A stretch of DNA of 17,620 bases. Source: Candidatus Hebobacteria bacterium. Its GTDB lineage: Bacteria; Armatimonadota; Hebobacteria; Hebobacterales; Hebobacteraceae. Under the pieces are notes generated by a model. It had not been told where the DNA came from. It saw nothing but the letters and a program-made list of their open reading frames with translations, and made no database searches. Shown here one piece after another: positions 1 to 7,963 of the stretch. The DNA lies in NCBI GenBank assembly GCA_029821235.1, contig JALGTT010000008.1, forward strand, positions 1 through 17,620, read 5' to 3'. Numbering within the stretch: position 1 is the first letter of the stretch; each line of letters opens with the position of its first letter. The translations under genes and the position numbers were made by a program.

Positions 1-312
1 ATGGCCTTCACCACCCTCGCGGGAACCGTCGGCGGCGGGCTGCAGACCCCCGGCTTCCTGGGCATCGGGCGGCTCTACATCGTCAGCCGCAAGTTCATCT
101 CCGCGGAGGGCGGACTACCGCGCGTGCTGTGGATGCCGAAGGAATTGAAGGAGGCGCTGGGCGACCGGATCAAGGAGCGGGCCGCCGAGATGGGGCTGGA
201 GGACTTCTACGAGAAGATCGCCGACGAGACGGTGGCGACCACCATGGAGGAGCTGTATCCCTGGCTCCAGGAGCACGATCATCCGGCGCTGAAAATGCCG
301 CCGTTGATGTAG
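1..312 (+). CDS. acsB: Acetyl-CoA synthase (CODH/ACS beta subunit), C-terminal fragment
   Basis: This is the last 103 residues of the acetyl-CoA synthase subunit, which condenses a methyl group from the corrinoid protein with CO and CoA to give acetyl-CoA. The reading frame is open from base 1, so the gene is cut by the window edge and the first Met is internal. The fragment begins with a stretch containing TLAGTVGGGLQTPGF and ends in HPALKMPPLM, closely resembling the C-terminus of the Moorella enzyme as I remember it. The A-cluster cysteines lie upstream of this fragment and cannot be checked. It is followed after 87 bases by acsC, as expected for an acs operon. Identification is secure; completeness of the whole gene is unknown. 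Confidence 0.93.
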   Translation: MAFTTLAGTVGGGLQTPGFLGIGRLYIVSRKFISAEGGLPRVLWMPKELKEALGDRIKERAAEMGLEDFYEKIADETVATTMEELYPWLQEHDHPALKMPPLM

Positions 313-399
313 GAGACGACCGCCGCCGGCCCGCCGGGCGAAGCGTCGCTCGCGGGCCGCGGCCAAGCAGTGCGATACTCTTTGCGTGGAGGTGCAGTC

Positions 400-1737
400 G
401 TGGGACTGACCGGCCTGGATATCTTCAAGCAACTGCCGAAGAAGAACTGTGGGGAATGCGGAGTTCCCACCTGTCTCGCCTTTGCCATGAAACTGGCCCA
501 GAAACAGGCTTCCCTGGACCAGTGTCCATACGTGTCCGACGAGGCCAAGGCGGCGCTCGAGGGGGCCTCCGCCCCGCCCATCAAGCTCGTCACCATCGGC
601 GAGGGAGACCGCAAACTCGAGCTGGGCAACGAGACCGTGCTCTTCCGCCACGAGGAACAGTTCTACCATCCGACCGGCCTCGCGGTGCTGGTGGACGCCT
701 CCCGGCCGGAGGCGGAGATAGAGGCCCGCATCGCCGCCGTCGGGGAGGCGAAGTTCGAGCGCGTGGGGCAGACCCTCACCCTGGACGCGGTGGCGATCGA
801 GGGAGAAGGGGAGGCCTTCGTGAAGGCCGCCCAGATCGCGGCCGAGAAGTCTGCGGTGCCCATCCTCCTGCTCAACGAGGACCCGGAGGCGATGGCCCAA
901 GCGCTGCAGGCCTGCGGCGCGAAGAAGCCGCTGATCTGCGGCGCCACCGAGGAGAATCTGGAAGCGATGGCCGCGCTCGCCAAGGAGCACAACTGCCCGT
1001 TGGTGGTGCGCGCCGCCGACCTGGAGGGGCTCGCCGCGCTGTCGGAGAAAGCGCAGGCGGCCGGCGCGGCCGACTTGGTGCTGGACTCCGGAGCGCGCTC
1101 CATGGGGGAGGTATTGCAGAACGAGACCATCATCCGGCGGGCCGCGTTGCGGAAGCGCTTCCGTCCCTTCGGGTTCCCCACCATCACCTTCACCCAAGCG
1201 GAGGACCTCTCCATGGAGGTGCTGGAGGCCTCCACCTATATCGCCAAGTACGCCGGCATCGTGGTGCTCCAGCACATGGAGCCGTGGCAACTGCTGACGC
1301 TGGTGACGGTGCGACAGAACATCTACACCGACCCGCAGAAGCCCATCCAGGTCGAGGAGGGCGTCTACCAGATAGGCACGCCGGACGCGGATTCGCCGGT
1401 GCTGGTCACCACCAACTTCTCCCTCACCTACTTCACGGTGGAGGGCGATGTGGAGGCGAGCAAGGTGCCTTCCTGGGCGGTGGTGGTGGACACCGAGGGC
1501 ACCTCGGTGCTCACCGCGTGGGCCGCCGAGAAGTTCACCGCCGAGATCATCGCCGCCAAGGTGAAGGATTTCGGCGTGGCCGAGAAAGTGAAACATCGCA
1601 AGTTGATCATCCCCGGCCATGTGGCCGTGTTGAGCGGGAAGTTGGAGGAGGAACTCGGATACGACTGGAAAGTGCTGGTGGGACCCCGGGAGTCCTCCGG
1701 CATTCCGAGCTTCCTCCGCTCCTCGTGGCCGGGTTAG
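400..1737 (+). CDS. acsC: Corrinoid iron-sulfur protein (CFeSP), large subunit
   Basis: The product (445 aa from the chosen start) is the large subunit of the CFeSP, which carries the methyl group from methyl-H4folate to acetyl-CoA synthase on its cobalamin. The N-terminal 4Fe-4S motif is visible as C17, C20, C25 and C42 in the context KNCGECGVPTC, followed by a TIM-barrel-like middle and a C-terminal corrinoid-contacting domain. The open frame extends to a GTG at 370, but I place the start at the GTG at 400. It has a GGAGGT six bases upstream and gives an N-terminus (MGLTGLDIFKQLPKKN) that matches the family start and usual length (about 445 aa). It lies in the acs operon, 25 bases before the RACo gene. 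The partner acsD is not adjacent but two genes downstream. Confidence 0.96.
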   Translation: MGLTGLDIFKQLPKKNCGECGVPTCLAFAMKLAQKQASLDQCPYVSDEAKAALEGASAPPIKLVTIGEGDRKLELGNETVLFRHEEQFYHPTGLAVLVDASRPEAEIEARIAAVGEAKFERVGQTLTLDAVAIEGEGEAFVKAAQIAAEKSAVPILLLNEDPEAMAQALQACGAKKPLICGATEENLEAMAALAKEHNCPLVVRAADLEGLAALSEKAQAAGAADLVLDSGARSMGEVLQNETIIRRAALRKRFRPFGFPTITFTQAEDLSMEVLEASTYIAKYAGIVVLQHMEPWQLLTLVTVRQNIYTDPQKPIQVEEGVYQIGTPDADSPVLVTTNFSLTYFTVEGDVEASKVPSWAVVVDTEGTSVLTAWAAEKFTAEIIAAKVKDFGVAEKVKHRKLIIPGHVAVLSGKLEEELGYDWKVLVGPRESSGIPSFLRSSWPG

Positions 1738-1762
1738 ATCCTTCACGCCCTGGGGAGCGCCT

Positions 1763-3703
1763 GTGTCATCAGGACCCGATCTTTGTCATGCGGACTCGGC
1801 GGTGAAGACTCCCATCGTCGTCTTCCTGCCGGATGGCGTCTGCGTCGAGGCGGAACCAGGCCAGACCATCCTGGACGCCGCCCGCGCGGCCGGGGTGGCG
1901 ATTGACTCCGCCTGCGGGGGCCAGGGCTCCTGCGGGCGGTGCAAAGTGCTGGTGGCCCTGGGAAAGCCAGGCGGCGCGCCCAGCGGGCTGCTGTCGCCGG
2001 AGGAGATAGAACGGGGAATGGTGCTCGCCTGCCAGGCCACCGTCGAAGACGACCTGGTGGTGGAGGTGCCGCTCGAATCCCAGCGCAGCGAACTGAAGAT
2101 CCTCACCGACGAGGGAAGGCTGGAGGGCGAGGCCGCCCGGGATGTGCCGCTCGCGGAGAGGCTCTCCCTCCGCCTGGCCGCCCCGGAGCAGGAGGGCGGC
2201 GGCACGGGAGACGACGAGCGCCTGCTGCGGGCCCTGCAAGAGGCGCGCGGCGAGGACTTCGCGGATTTCTCCATCGATCTGCCCGCGCTTCGTTCGCTCC
2301 CCCGCCTGGCGAGAGAGCACGAGTGGCGGGTGGACGCGCTGGTGGGAGACTGGGACGGCAAGGGGGTCGTCTACGACCTCTCCCCCCCGTCGGCCCGGGA
2401 GGGATACGGCCTGGCGATAGACATGGGCACCACCACCGTGGTCGTCCACCTGATCAACCTCGCCACCGGCGGCTTCGTGGAGGCCTGCGCCTCCCTCAAC
2501 GATCAAGTGGCGTTCGGGTCGGACGTGATCTCCCGCATCATCCACGCCCAGGAGCACGAGGACGGACTACAGCAACTCCGGGCGGCGATTCTGGAGACCA
2601 TCAACCGCTGCGTGGCCCAGGCCACGGTGCGGGCGGGGCTGGATCCCACCGAGGTGATCGCCGCCACCTGTGTCGGCAACACGGTGATGACGCACCTCCT
2701 GTTGGGCATTGATCCCGCCGCCATCCGCAGGGAGCCCTATGTCCCGGCGGTTCGCTCCCTGCCCCAGTTGCGCGCCTCCGAGGTGGGCATCGAGATACAT
2801 CCGGCCGCCCCCATTTGTCTCGCCCCCTGTGTCAGCAGCTACGTGGGCGGGGACATCACCGCCGGGGTGTTGGCGAGCGGGATCGGCGATTCCCCGCGGC
2901 TGACGCTCTTCCTGGATCTGGGCACCAATGGCGAGATGGTGGTCGGCCAGGAGGACTGGCTGATGTGCTGCTCCTGCTCCGCGGGGCCGGCGTTCGAGGG
3001 ATCGGGGCTGGAGTACGGCATGTACGCCACCGTCGGGGCGATCGAGAAGTTGTCCTACGACCCCGACACCGACCACGTCGAGTATCTCACCATCGGCGAG
3101 GCGCGGCCGCGGGGGATGTGCGGGTCCGGCCTGGTGGACGCGCTGGCCGCCCTGCTGCGCGCGGGCGCCATCGACCGCTCCGGCCGCATCAACCTGGGAT
3201 TCCCCAGCCCGCGGGTGAGGGTGCGCAAGGACCGGCCCGAGTTCGTGATAGTATGGGGCGAGGAGGTGGGGCGCCCGGACGACATATCCCTGGGTGAGGA
3301 CGACATCCAGAACCTCATCCGCTCCAAGGCCGCGGTGTACGCGGGCGCGGCCGCCCTGCTGGAATCCCTGGGCATCGGGACCAGGAACATCGAGCGCATT
3401 CTGGTGGCGGGAGCCTTCGGCAACTATCTGGACGCGGAGAACGCGGTCACCATCGGACTGCTGCCGGAGGTTCCTCTGGATCGCATTCGCTTCGTCGGAA
3501 ATACTGCGGTGGCCGGGGCCCGGCTCTGCCTCCAGGGAAGGGAGGCGCGGCGGCGCACCGAAGAACTCGCTCGGCGCATGACGAACTTCGAGTTGAGCCT
3601 CCACCCGGGCTACATGGAGCTGTACGTGTCAGGTCTATTTCTTCCTCATACCGATCTGGAACTCTTCCCCGCCACCGCGGAGAGACTGGGGTGGCGGACA
3701 TGA
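1763..3703 (+). CDS. acsV: RACo-type reductive activator of the corrinoid iron-sulfur protein (ASKHA ferredoxin)
   Basis: This 646-aa protein belongs to the DUF4445/ASKHA metal-binding family, whose members use ATP to drive one-electron reduction of inactive Co(II) in corrinoid proteins back to Co(I). The N-terminal plant-type 2Fe-2S domain (about residues 17-105) has ligands C51, C57, C60 and C90. A linker and middle region follow, then the ASKHA ATPase with a phosphate motif at D220-MGTTT, a GNTVMTH motif, a second DLGTNGE motif and a CGSGLVDA motif. The GTG start at 1763 has GGGGAG about six bases upstream. An in-frame GTG at 1801 would remove a 13-residue leader but lacks a ribosome site. 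The position between acsC and acsD fixes CFeSP as the likely target. The stop overlaps the next start (ATGA), suggesting translational coupling. Confidence 0.93.
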   Translation: MSSGPDLCHADSAVKTPIVVFLPDGVCVEAEPGQTILDAARAAGVAIDSACGGQGSCGRCKVLVALGKPGGAPSGLLSPEEIERGMVLACQATVEDDLVVEVPLESQRSELKILTDEGRLEGEAARDVPLAERLSLRLAAPEQEGGGTGDDERLLRALQEARGEDFADFSIDLPALRSLPRLAREHEWRVDALVGDWDGKGVVYDLSPPSAREGYGLAIDMGTTTVVVHLINLATGGFVEACASLNDQVAFGSDVISRIIHAQEHEDGLQQLRAAILETINRCVAQATVRAGLDPTEVIAATCVGNTVMTHLLLGIDPAAIRREPYVPAVRSLPQLRASEVGIEIHPAAPICLAPCVSSYVGGDITAGVLASGIGDSPRLTLFLDLGTNGEMVVGQEDWLMCCSCSAGPAFEGSGLEYGMYATVGAIEKLSYDPDTDHVEYLTIGEARPRGMCGSGLVDALAALLRAGAIDRSGRINLGFPSPRVRVRKDRPEFVIVWGEEVGRPDDISLGEDDIQNLIRSKAAVYAGAAALLESLGIGTRNIERILVAGAFGNYLDAENAVTIGLLPEVPLDRIRFVGNTAVAGARLCLQGREARRRTEELARRMTNFELSLHPGYMELYVSGLFLPHTDLELFPATAERLGWRT

Positions 3704-4794
3704 AGCATCCACTCTACATCGCCTCCGTCGACGCCTACTCCGGCAAGTCCGTCACCGCGCTGGCGGTGGGCCTCCACCTCAAGGAGGCGGGCCATCGCGT
3801 GGGCTACTTCCGGCCCCTGGGGTCGCTTCCCCACACCGTGGGCGACACGGTTACGGACGAGGACGCGCTGTTCATCTCCAACGCGCTCAACCCGGAGGCC
3901 CCGGTGGAGGCCATCTGCCCCCTGCTGTTCACGCCCGAACTGGTCGCGCGCGCCCTCCAGGGCGATCTCGCCGCGCTGCCCGGGCAGATCAAGGAGGCCT
4001 ACGCCAAAGCATCGGCCGGCCGCGAGGTGATGATCGTAGGGGGGCTGGGCGATCTGGCGCGCGGATCCCTGCTCGGGCTCTCCGCGCCCGCCATCGCCGA
4101 GTTGCTGGACGCCAAGGTGCTGGTGCTGGCGAGATACGAGTCCGATGCGAGCGTCGAGGAGGTGCTGCTGGCGAGGCGGCTGCTGGGAGACCGGCTGGTG
4201 GGGGCGATCTTCAATTTCGCCGGACCCGACCAGGAGGAGGCGCTCAAAGGGCCTCTGGGGCAGTACCTGACCAAGCGCGGCATCGCCGTGCTCGGGGTGA
4301 TCCCCAAGGACGAATTGCTGGGCGCGGTCACCGTGCGCGAACTGGTCGAGCATCTGCCCGCCAAGCCGCTGTGCTGCGAGAAGGCGCTGGACAAGTTGAT
4401 AGTCCACTTCGTGGTGGGCGCCATGGGGGTGGCGAGCGCGGCCAAGTACTTCCGCCAACTCGCCGACAAGGCGGTGATCACCGGGGGCGACCGGGCGGAC
4501 ATCCAACTCGCCGCGCTGCAGACCGCCACCACCGCCATCATCCTCACCGGCAACATCTATCCCAGTTCGGTGATCGTCTCCCGCGCCCAGCAACTCGGGG
4601 TGCCTCTGCTGCTGGCGCCCCACGACACGCTCGCCACCGTGGCGCGCATCGAGCAGATCGCCGGGCGCATCCGCACGCGCGAGGCCGCCAAGGTGGAGCG
4701 CGCGCGGGCGCTCTTCAAGGAGCACGTGGACATGAGCCGCATCTGCGCCGCGATCGGAGTCCCCGATCAGCCGACCGGGCGCGTCGATCAATAA
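3700..4794 (+). CDS. BioD-like/DRTGG-domain protein resembling the phosphotransacetylase N-terminus
   Basis: The 364-aa product looks like the N-terminal two thirds of long phosphotransacetylases: a BioD-like P-loop domain (AAA_26 type, residues about 1-210) followed by a DRTGG domain (about 215-330, with VITGGDRADIQ). The catalytic acetyl/butyryltransferase domain is absent, so it should not itself make acetyl phosphate. The P-loop reads SVDAYSGKS, keeping GKS at residues 15-17 but with Val where the first glycine of GxxxxGKS should be, so nucleotide binding may be altered. The ATG at 3700 overlaps the RACo stop as ATGA and has GGGGTGG seven bases upstream; an upstream in-frame GTG at 3691 is less likely. 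It sits in the acs operon between RACo and acsD, where an accessory or regulatory role is plausible, but I cannot assign a function. Confidence 0.85.
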   Translation: MKHPLYIASVDAYSGKSVTALAVGLHLKEAGHRVGYFRPLGSLPHTVGDTVTDEDALFISNALNPEAPVEAICPLLFTPELVARALQGDLAALPGQIKEAYAKASAGREVMIVGGLGDLARGSLLGLSAPAIAELLDAKVLVLARYESDASVEEVLLARRLLGDRLVGAIFNFAGPDQEEALKGPLGQYLTKRGIAVLGVIPKDELLGAVTVRELVEHLPAKPLCCEKALDKLIVHFVVGAMGVASAAKYFRQLADKAVITGGDRADIQLAALQTATTAIILTGNIYPSSVIVSRAQQLGVPLLLAPHDTLATVARIEQIAGRIRTREAAKVERARALFKEHVDMSRICAAIGVPDQPTGRVDQ

Positions 4795-4816
4795 CTAGCA
4801 ACACGAGGGAGCTGCC

Positions 4817-5788
4817 ATGTCGTTCGAGATGCCGATCGAGAAATGGGCGAGCGCCGTGAATACCGTCACCATCGGCGCCACCAGCGAGGAGGGAGGAACC
4901 CGCGCCTCCACCGTCACCGTGGGCGGAGACACCACCCTCCCCTTCCTGGACTTCGAGGGCAAGTCGCCGAACCGCCCTGCCATCGCCATGGAGGTGTTGG
5001 ACATGCCGCCCGACGAGTGGCCCTCGCCGCTGGCGGAGGCGCTGGGCGGCGTCTGCCAGGACCCGGGCGCCTGGGCGCGCAAGTGCGTGGAGGAGGTCGG
5101 GGCGGACATGATCTGCCTGCGCCTGGTCGGGGCGCACCCGGAGCGGGGAGACCGCAGCCCCGAGGAGTGCGCGGAGACGGTGAAGGCGGTGCTCGGAGCG
5201 GTGGGAGTGCCTCTCATCATCTGGGGGTGCGGAGACGCGAGCAAGGACAACGAGATCATCCCCCGCTGCAGCGAGGCCGCAGCGGGCGAGAACTGCCTGC
5301 TCGGCACCGCCGTCCAGGACAACTACAAGACCATCACCGCGGCCTGCATGGCCGACGGCCACAAGTTGATCACCGAGGCCCCGCTCGACATCAACATCCA
5401 GAAACAGGTGAACATCCTGGTCACCGACATGGGGCTGGACCCGTCCCGGATCGTCATGTACCAGTCCACCGGCGGCCTGGGATACGGGATGGAATACGCC
5501 TACTCCATCATGGAGCGGACCCGGCTGGCCGCCCTGGGGGGAGACAAGATGCTCTCCATGCCCATGCTCGCCCAGGTGGGCTCCGAATCTTGGAGGGCGA
5601 AAGAGGCGCGCGCCCCGGACGAGGCGGCCCCCGAGTGGGGGCCGGTGGCGGAACGGGGCGTGATCTGGGAGGCGACCACCGCCAGTTGCTTCCTGCACGG
5701 CGGCACCCACATCTTCGTGATGTGGCACCCGCGTGCGGTGGAGTTGTTGCGCAAGACCATTGATTCCCTTGTCTCGCAGGAGAATTGA
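4817..5788 (+). CDS. acsD: Corrinoid iron-sulfur protein (CFeSP), small subunit
   Basis: The 323-aa product is the small subunit of CFeSP, a TIM-barrel protein that with AcsC encloses the cobalamin cofactor and docks with AcsE and AcsB. It has the usual family length. The N-terminal MSFEMPIEKWASAV, the STVTVGGDTTLPFL segment and the MYQSTGGLGYGMEY segment are characteristic. The ATG has GGGAG a few bases upstream. The gene lies 22 bases after the DRTGG-protein gene and is followed almost immediately by acsE (2 bases between its stop and the acsE ATG). It is separated from its partner acsC by RACo and the DRTGG gene, whereas the two subunit genes are adjacent in Moorella. Confidence 0.96.
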   Translation: MSFEMPIEKWASAVNTVTIGATSEEGGTRASTVTVGGDTTLPFLDFEGKSPNRPAIAMEVLDMPPDEWPSPLAEALGGVCQDPGAWARKCVEEVGADMICLRLVGAHPERGDRSPEECAETVKAVLGAVGVPLIIWGCGDASKDNEIIPRCSEAAAGENCLLGTAVQDNYKTITAACMADGHKLITEAPLDINIQKQVNILVTDMGLDPSRIVMYQSTGGLGYGMEYAYSIMERTRLAALGGDKMLSMPMLAQVGSESWRAKEARAPDEAAPEWGPVAERGVIWEATTASCFLHGGTHIFVMWHPRAVELLRKTIDSLVSQEN

Positions 5789-5790
5789 GC

Positions 5791-6579
5791 ATGTATACCA
5801 TCGGTGAACGCATCAACGGAATGTTCAAGTCGGTGGGAGCGGCCATCCGGGAGCGGAACCCCGAGCCGATCCACGACCTCGTCCGGCGGCAGTTGGAGGC
5901 CGGCGCCGACTGCCTGGACGTGAACGTGGGACCGGCCTCCGCCGACCCCGCGGAGGCGATGGAGTGGCTGGTGAAGACCATCCGCGAGGTCACCGACGCG
6001 CCCCTGGCGATCGACACCACCAAGCCGGAGGTGATGCGCAAGGGGCTCGAGCTGGCGGGGCCGAACTCCATCATCAACTCCACCAAGGGACAGCAGGATC
6101 AACTCGACATCTTCATCCCCATGGCGGTGGAGTACCAGGCAAAACTAATCGCCCTCACCATCGACGAGAACGGAATCCCCCGGGACGCCAACGGGCGCTC
6201 CGAGATCGCCCTGCGCGTGGTGGCCGCGGCGATGGAGAAGGGATTGGACCCGAGCCAGCTGATGATCGACGCCGTCATCCTTCCCGTGAACGTGACCCAG
6301 GAGACGCCCGGGCATGTGCTGGAGACCATCCGCGGCATCAAGTTGCTCTCGGATCCGCCGCCGTTGACCGTGCTCGGCCTCAGCAACGTGTCCCAGGGCA
6401 CCCAGCAGCGCGCGCTCATCAACCGCACCTATCTGGTGATGGCGATCGCCGAGGGCCTGGATGCCGCCATTGCCGACGTGCTCGACACGGAACTGATGGA
6501 CGCCATGATCACCGCCGAGTTGCTGCTGAACCGGGCCGTCTACTGCGACGACTTCTTGAAGGCCTATCGGTCGCGGTGA
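5791..6579 (+). CDS. acsE: Methyltetrahydrofolate:corrinoid iron-sulfur protein methyltransferase
   Basis: The product (262 aa) transfers the N5-methyl group of methyl-H4folate to Co(I) of CFeSP, the step linking the folate branch to acetyl-CoA synthesis. It is a pterin-binding TIM barrel of the same length as the Moorella enzyme. The residues known to matter there appear at the same numbers: D75 (IDTTK), N96 (INSTK), D160 (LMIDAVILP) and N199 (GLSNVS). I start it at ATG 5791, with AGGAG eight bases upstream and an N-terminus MYTIGERINGMF. The open frame could begin at a TTG at 5785, but that would place the ribosome site only two bases away. It follows acsD with virtually no gap. Confidence 0.97.
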   Translation: MYTIGERINGMFKSVGAAIRERNPEPIHDLVRRQLEAGADCLDVNVGPASADPAEAMEWLVKTIREVTDAPLAIDTTKPEVMRKGLELAGPNSIINSTKGQQDQLDIFIPMAVEYQAKLIALTIDENGIPRDANGRSEIALRVVAAAMEKGLDPSQLMIDAVILPVNVTQETPGHVLETIRGIKLLSDPPPLTVLGLSNVSQGTQQRALINRTYLVMAIAEGLDAAIADVLDTELMDAMITAELLLNRAVYCDDFLKAYRSR

Positions 6580-6616
6580 GACCGCTGGCCCTGCGATAAC
6601 CTGGGAGGTCCCATCC

Positions 6617-7306
6617 GTGCGCATCGAGATCGTTCACATCGGGGGGCGCTACGCGGAGCGCGTCATCGCGCATCTCTCCAAGATGTCCCCCGGCAACGTC
6701 GACGCATACCAGGTGCCCGGCCGGCTTCCGCCGGTGCTGGACGACGCCGCCGAGTACCTTCCCGCCGAGTTGGGCGCGGGTGATGCCATCATCGCCATCA
6801 ACCTCCACCCGGAGTTGCTGCTGGAGATCCCGCACATCGCGGGCGGAGGCACCGTGCGCGCGCTGATCGCGCCCATCGAAGAGCCCACCTGGATCAAGCC
6901 GGGCCTCCAGCGGCAGGTCACCCAGGTCTGCGCCAACAACGACATCGAGAGCGCGTTCCCCAAGCCGTTCTGCGCGCTCGATCCCCAGACTCCCGCCATC
7001 ACCGAATTCTGCGAAGAGTTCGGGGTGGGCGTCACCAGGTTCAAACTCACCGTCCAGGGGGGAAAGGTGGTGCAGGCGGAAGTGTTGAGAGCGGCGCCCT
7101 GCGGCCTCACTCACTTCCTCGCCCCGCAGCTGGTGGGGCTGCCGGCGGACGAGTCCCTGCCGGAGAAGGCGGCCGTGCTCCACCACTCATATCCCTGCCT
7201 CGCCTCCATGGCCCTCGACCCGGAGACCGGCGACACCATCATGCACGCCTCCATGAACCTGCTGAAGGAGCGGGTGCGGAAGGCCTTGGAGGAGGCCGGA
7301 TCGTAG
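6617..7306 (+). CDS. DUF166-family protein at the end of the acs operon
   Basis: The 229-aa product resembles the DUF166 family, known mainly from methanogenic archaea and some anaerobic bacteria and sometimes mislabelled thymidylate synthase-like. No activity is established to my knowledge. Five cysteines are present: C105, C119, C132, C162 (AAPCG) and C194 (HHSYPCLASM), followed by a conserved-looking DPETGDTIMHAS segment. The cysteine/histidine richness suggests a metal or Fe-S site, which is my inference. There is no signal peptide or membrane segment, so it should be cytosolic. The GTG start has GGGAGGT seven bases upstream. It is 37 bases downstream of acsE on the same strand, so it probably belongs to the acs transcript and serves Wood-Ljungdahl or corrinoid/folate metabolism. 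Confidence 0.8.
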   Translation: MRIEIVHIGGRYAERVIAHLSKMSPGNVDAYQVPGRLPPVLDDAAEYLPAELGAGDAIIAINLHPELLLEIPHIAGGGTVRALIAPIEEPTWIKPGLQRQVTQVCANNDIESAFPKPFCALDPQTPAITEFCEEFGVGVTRFKLTVQGGKVVQAEVLRAAPCGLTHFLAPQLVGLPADESLPEKAAVLHHSYPCLASMALDPETGDTIMHASMNLLKERVRKALEEAGS

Positions 7307-7347
7307 CGGGAAACTGCGGGCGGGACGCGCGAAGCAGAGGGGAGCCG

Positions 7348-7722
7348 CTAGCCCTCCAGAGCCTTCCGCGCTCTCGGATGCTCCGGCTCCAACTCCAACA
7401 CCCGGCGGAAGCAGCCCTTAGCTTCTTCCACCCGCCCCGTCTTCAGATAGAGCACGCCTAGTTCGTAGTGGACGTCGGCGAAATCGGGTTGGGCCTCCGA
7501 CACCCGCACCAGCTCGTTGACCGCCAACTCGGTCATCCCCGCCAACTTGTAGGCGAGCGCGAGGTTGTAGCGGGCGGCGAGATCATTGGGGTTCATGTTG
7601 AGAGCTCGGCGCGCGTCCTCGATCATGCTGGTGATGGCATCGGAGCGGAGCGAGGCATTGCAACTCGGGCAGAAACTCATCTCCTCCGTCACTTCTGCGC
7701 CGCAGCTGGAGCACTTCGGCAT
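7348..7722 (-). CDS. Small zinc-ribbon/TPR protein
   Basis: The product (about 124 aa) begins with a zinc ribbon of the form CxxC-x10-CxxC (C4, C7, C18, C21 from this start: KCSSCGAEV...FCPSC). About three tetratricopeptide repeats follow, including NLALAYKLAGMTELAVNELV and ELGVLYLKTGRVEEAKGCFR. It has no signal peptide or membrane segment and is probably a cytosolic scaffold; no specific partner can be named. An in-frame ATG at 7731 would add three residues, but its ribosome site (GAAGAGG) would touch the start codon, so I prefer the ATG at 7722, about nine bases downstream of that site. It lies 53 bases downstream of tRNA-Ser on the same strand and converges on the acs operon with only 41 bases between. 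Confidence 0.85.
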   Translation of the reverse strand: MPKCSSCGAEVTEEMSFCPSCNASLRSDAITSMIEDARRALNMNPNDLAARYNLALAYKLAGMTELAVNELVRVSEAQPDFADVHYELGVLYLKTGRVEEAKGCFRRVLELEPEHPRARKALEG

Positions 7723-7759
7723 GGGCTCCATCCTCTTCGCTCACCGGATCGCGTGCAGA

Positions 7760-7774
7760 CCCGCGAGCCGCGGG
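7760..7774 (-). other. Small perfect hairpin just downstream of tRNA-Ser
   Basis: A perfect 6-bp GC stem (CCCGCG/CGCGGG) with a three-base loop begins one base after the encoded CCA of the tRNA. No T-run follows on the minus strand, so it does not qualify as a standard intrinsic terminator. It could help 3' processing or attenuate read-through into the zinc-ribbon/TPR gene. In GC-rich DNA such stems also arise by chance. Confidence 0.3.
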
Positions 7775-7775
7775 A

Positions 7776-7868
7776 TGGCGGAGAGGCCGGGATTCGAACC
7801 CGGGACAGAGCTTCTAACCCTGTAACCGCTTAGCAGGCGGTTGCCTTCAGCCACTCGGCCACCTCTCC
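7776..7868 (-). tRNA. tRNA-Ser (anticodon GCU)
   Basis: Read on the minus strand, this 93-nt gene has a 7-bp acceptor stem GGAGAGG/CCTCTCC, a discriminator G and an encoded CCA. The D-arm is TGGCCGAGTGGCTGAAGGC. The anticodon stem ACCGC/GCGGT encloses loop CTGCTAA with anticodon GCT (bases 7834-7832). A long class II variable arm and a T-arm with GGTTCGAATCC follow. The long variable arm and GCU anticodon identify a serine tRNA for AGC/AGU codons. The gene looks complete and functional. Confidence 0.97.
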
Positions 7869-7881
7869 GCCTGACATCGGT

Positions 7882-7914
7882 ATGGTAACATATCGGGATG
7901 GCGGGAACAAGCAA
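7882..7914 (-). promoter_or_regulatory. Possible sigma-70 promoter of tRNA-Ser
   Basis: On the minus strand upstream of the tRNA there are two overlapping candidate pairs: TTGCTT-16-TATGTT (-35 at 7914-7909, -10 at 7892-7887) and TTGTTC-17-TACCAT. Either would start transcription roughly 5-12 bases before the mature 5' end. This is a locally AT-richer patch in otherwise GC-rich DNA. The matches to consensus are moderate, and the true start has not been shown. Confidence 0.4.
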
Positions 7915-7963
7915 GGATTTCCGGCCGTCAACCTTGGAATCTGGGCAACCGGGGACGGCGCGG

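Noticed and set aside
115..1746. Long minus-strand open frame of 543 codons opposite acsB/acsC
   Set aside because: It is antisense to two confidently identified genes, its translation is rich in Arg/His/Gly/Leu with no recognisable motif, and GC-rich DNA commonly keeps such frames open.
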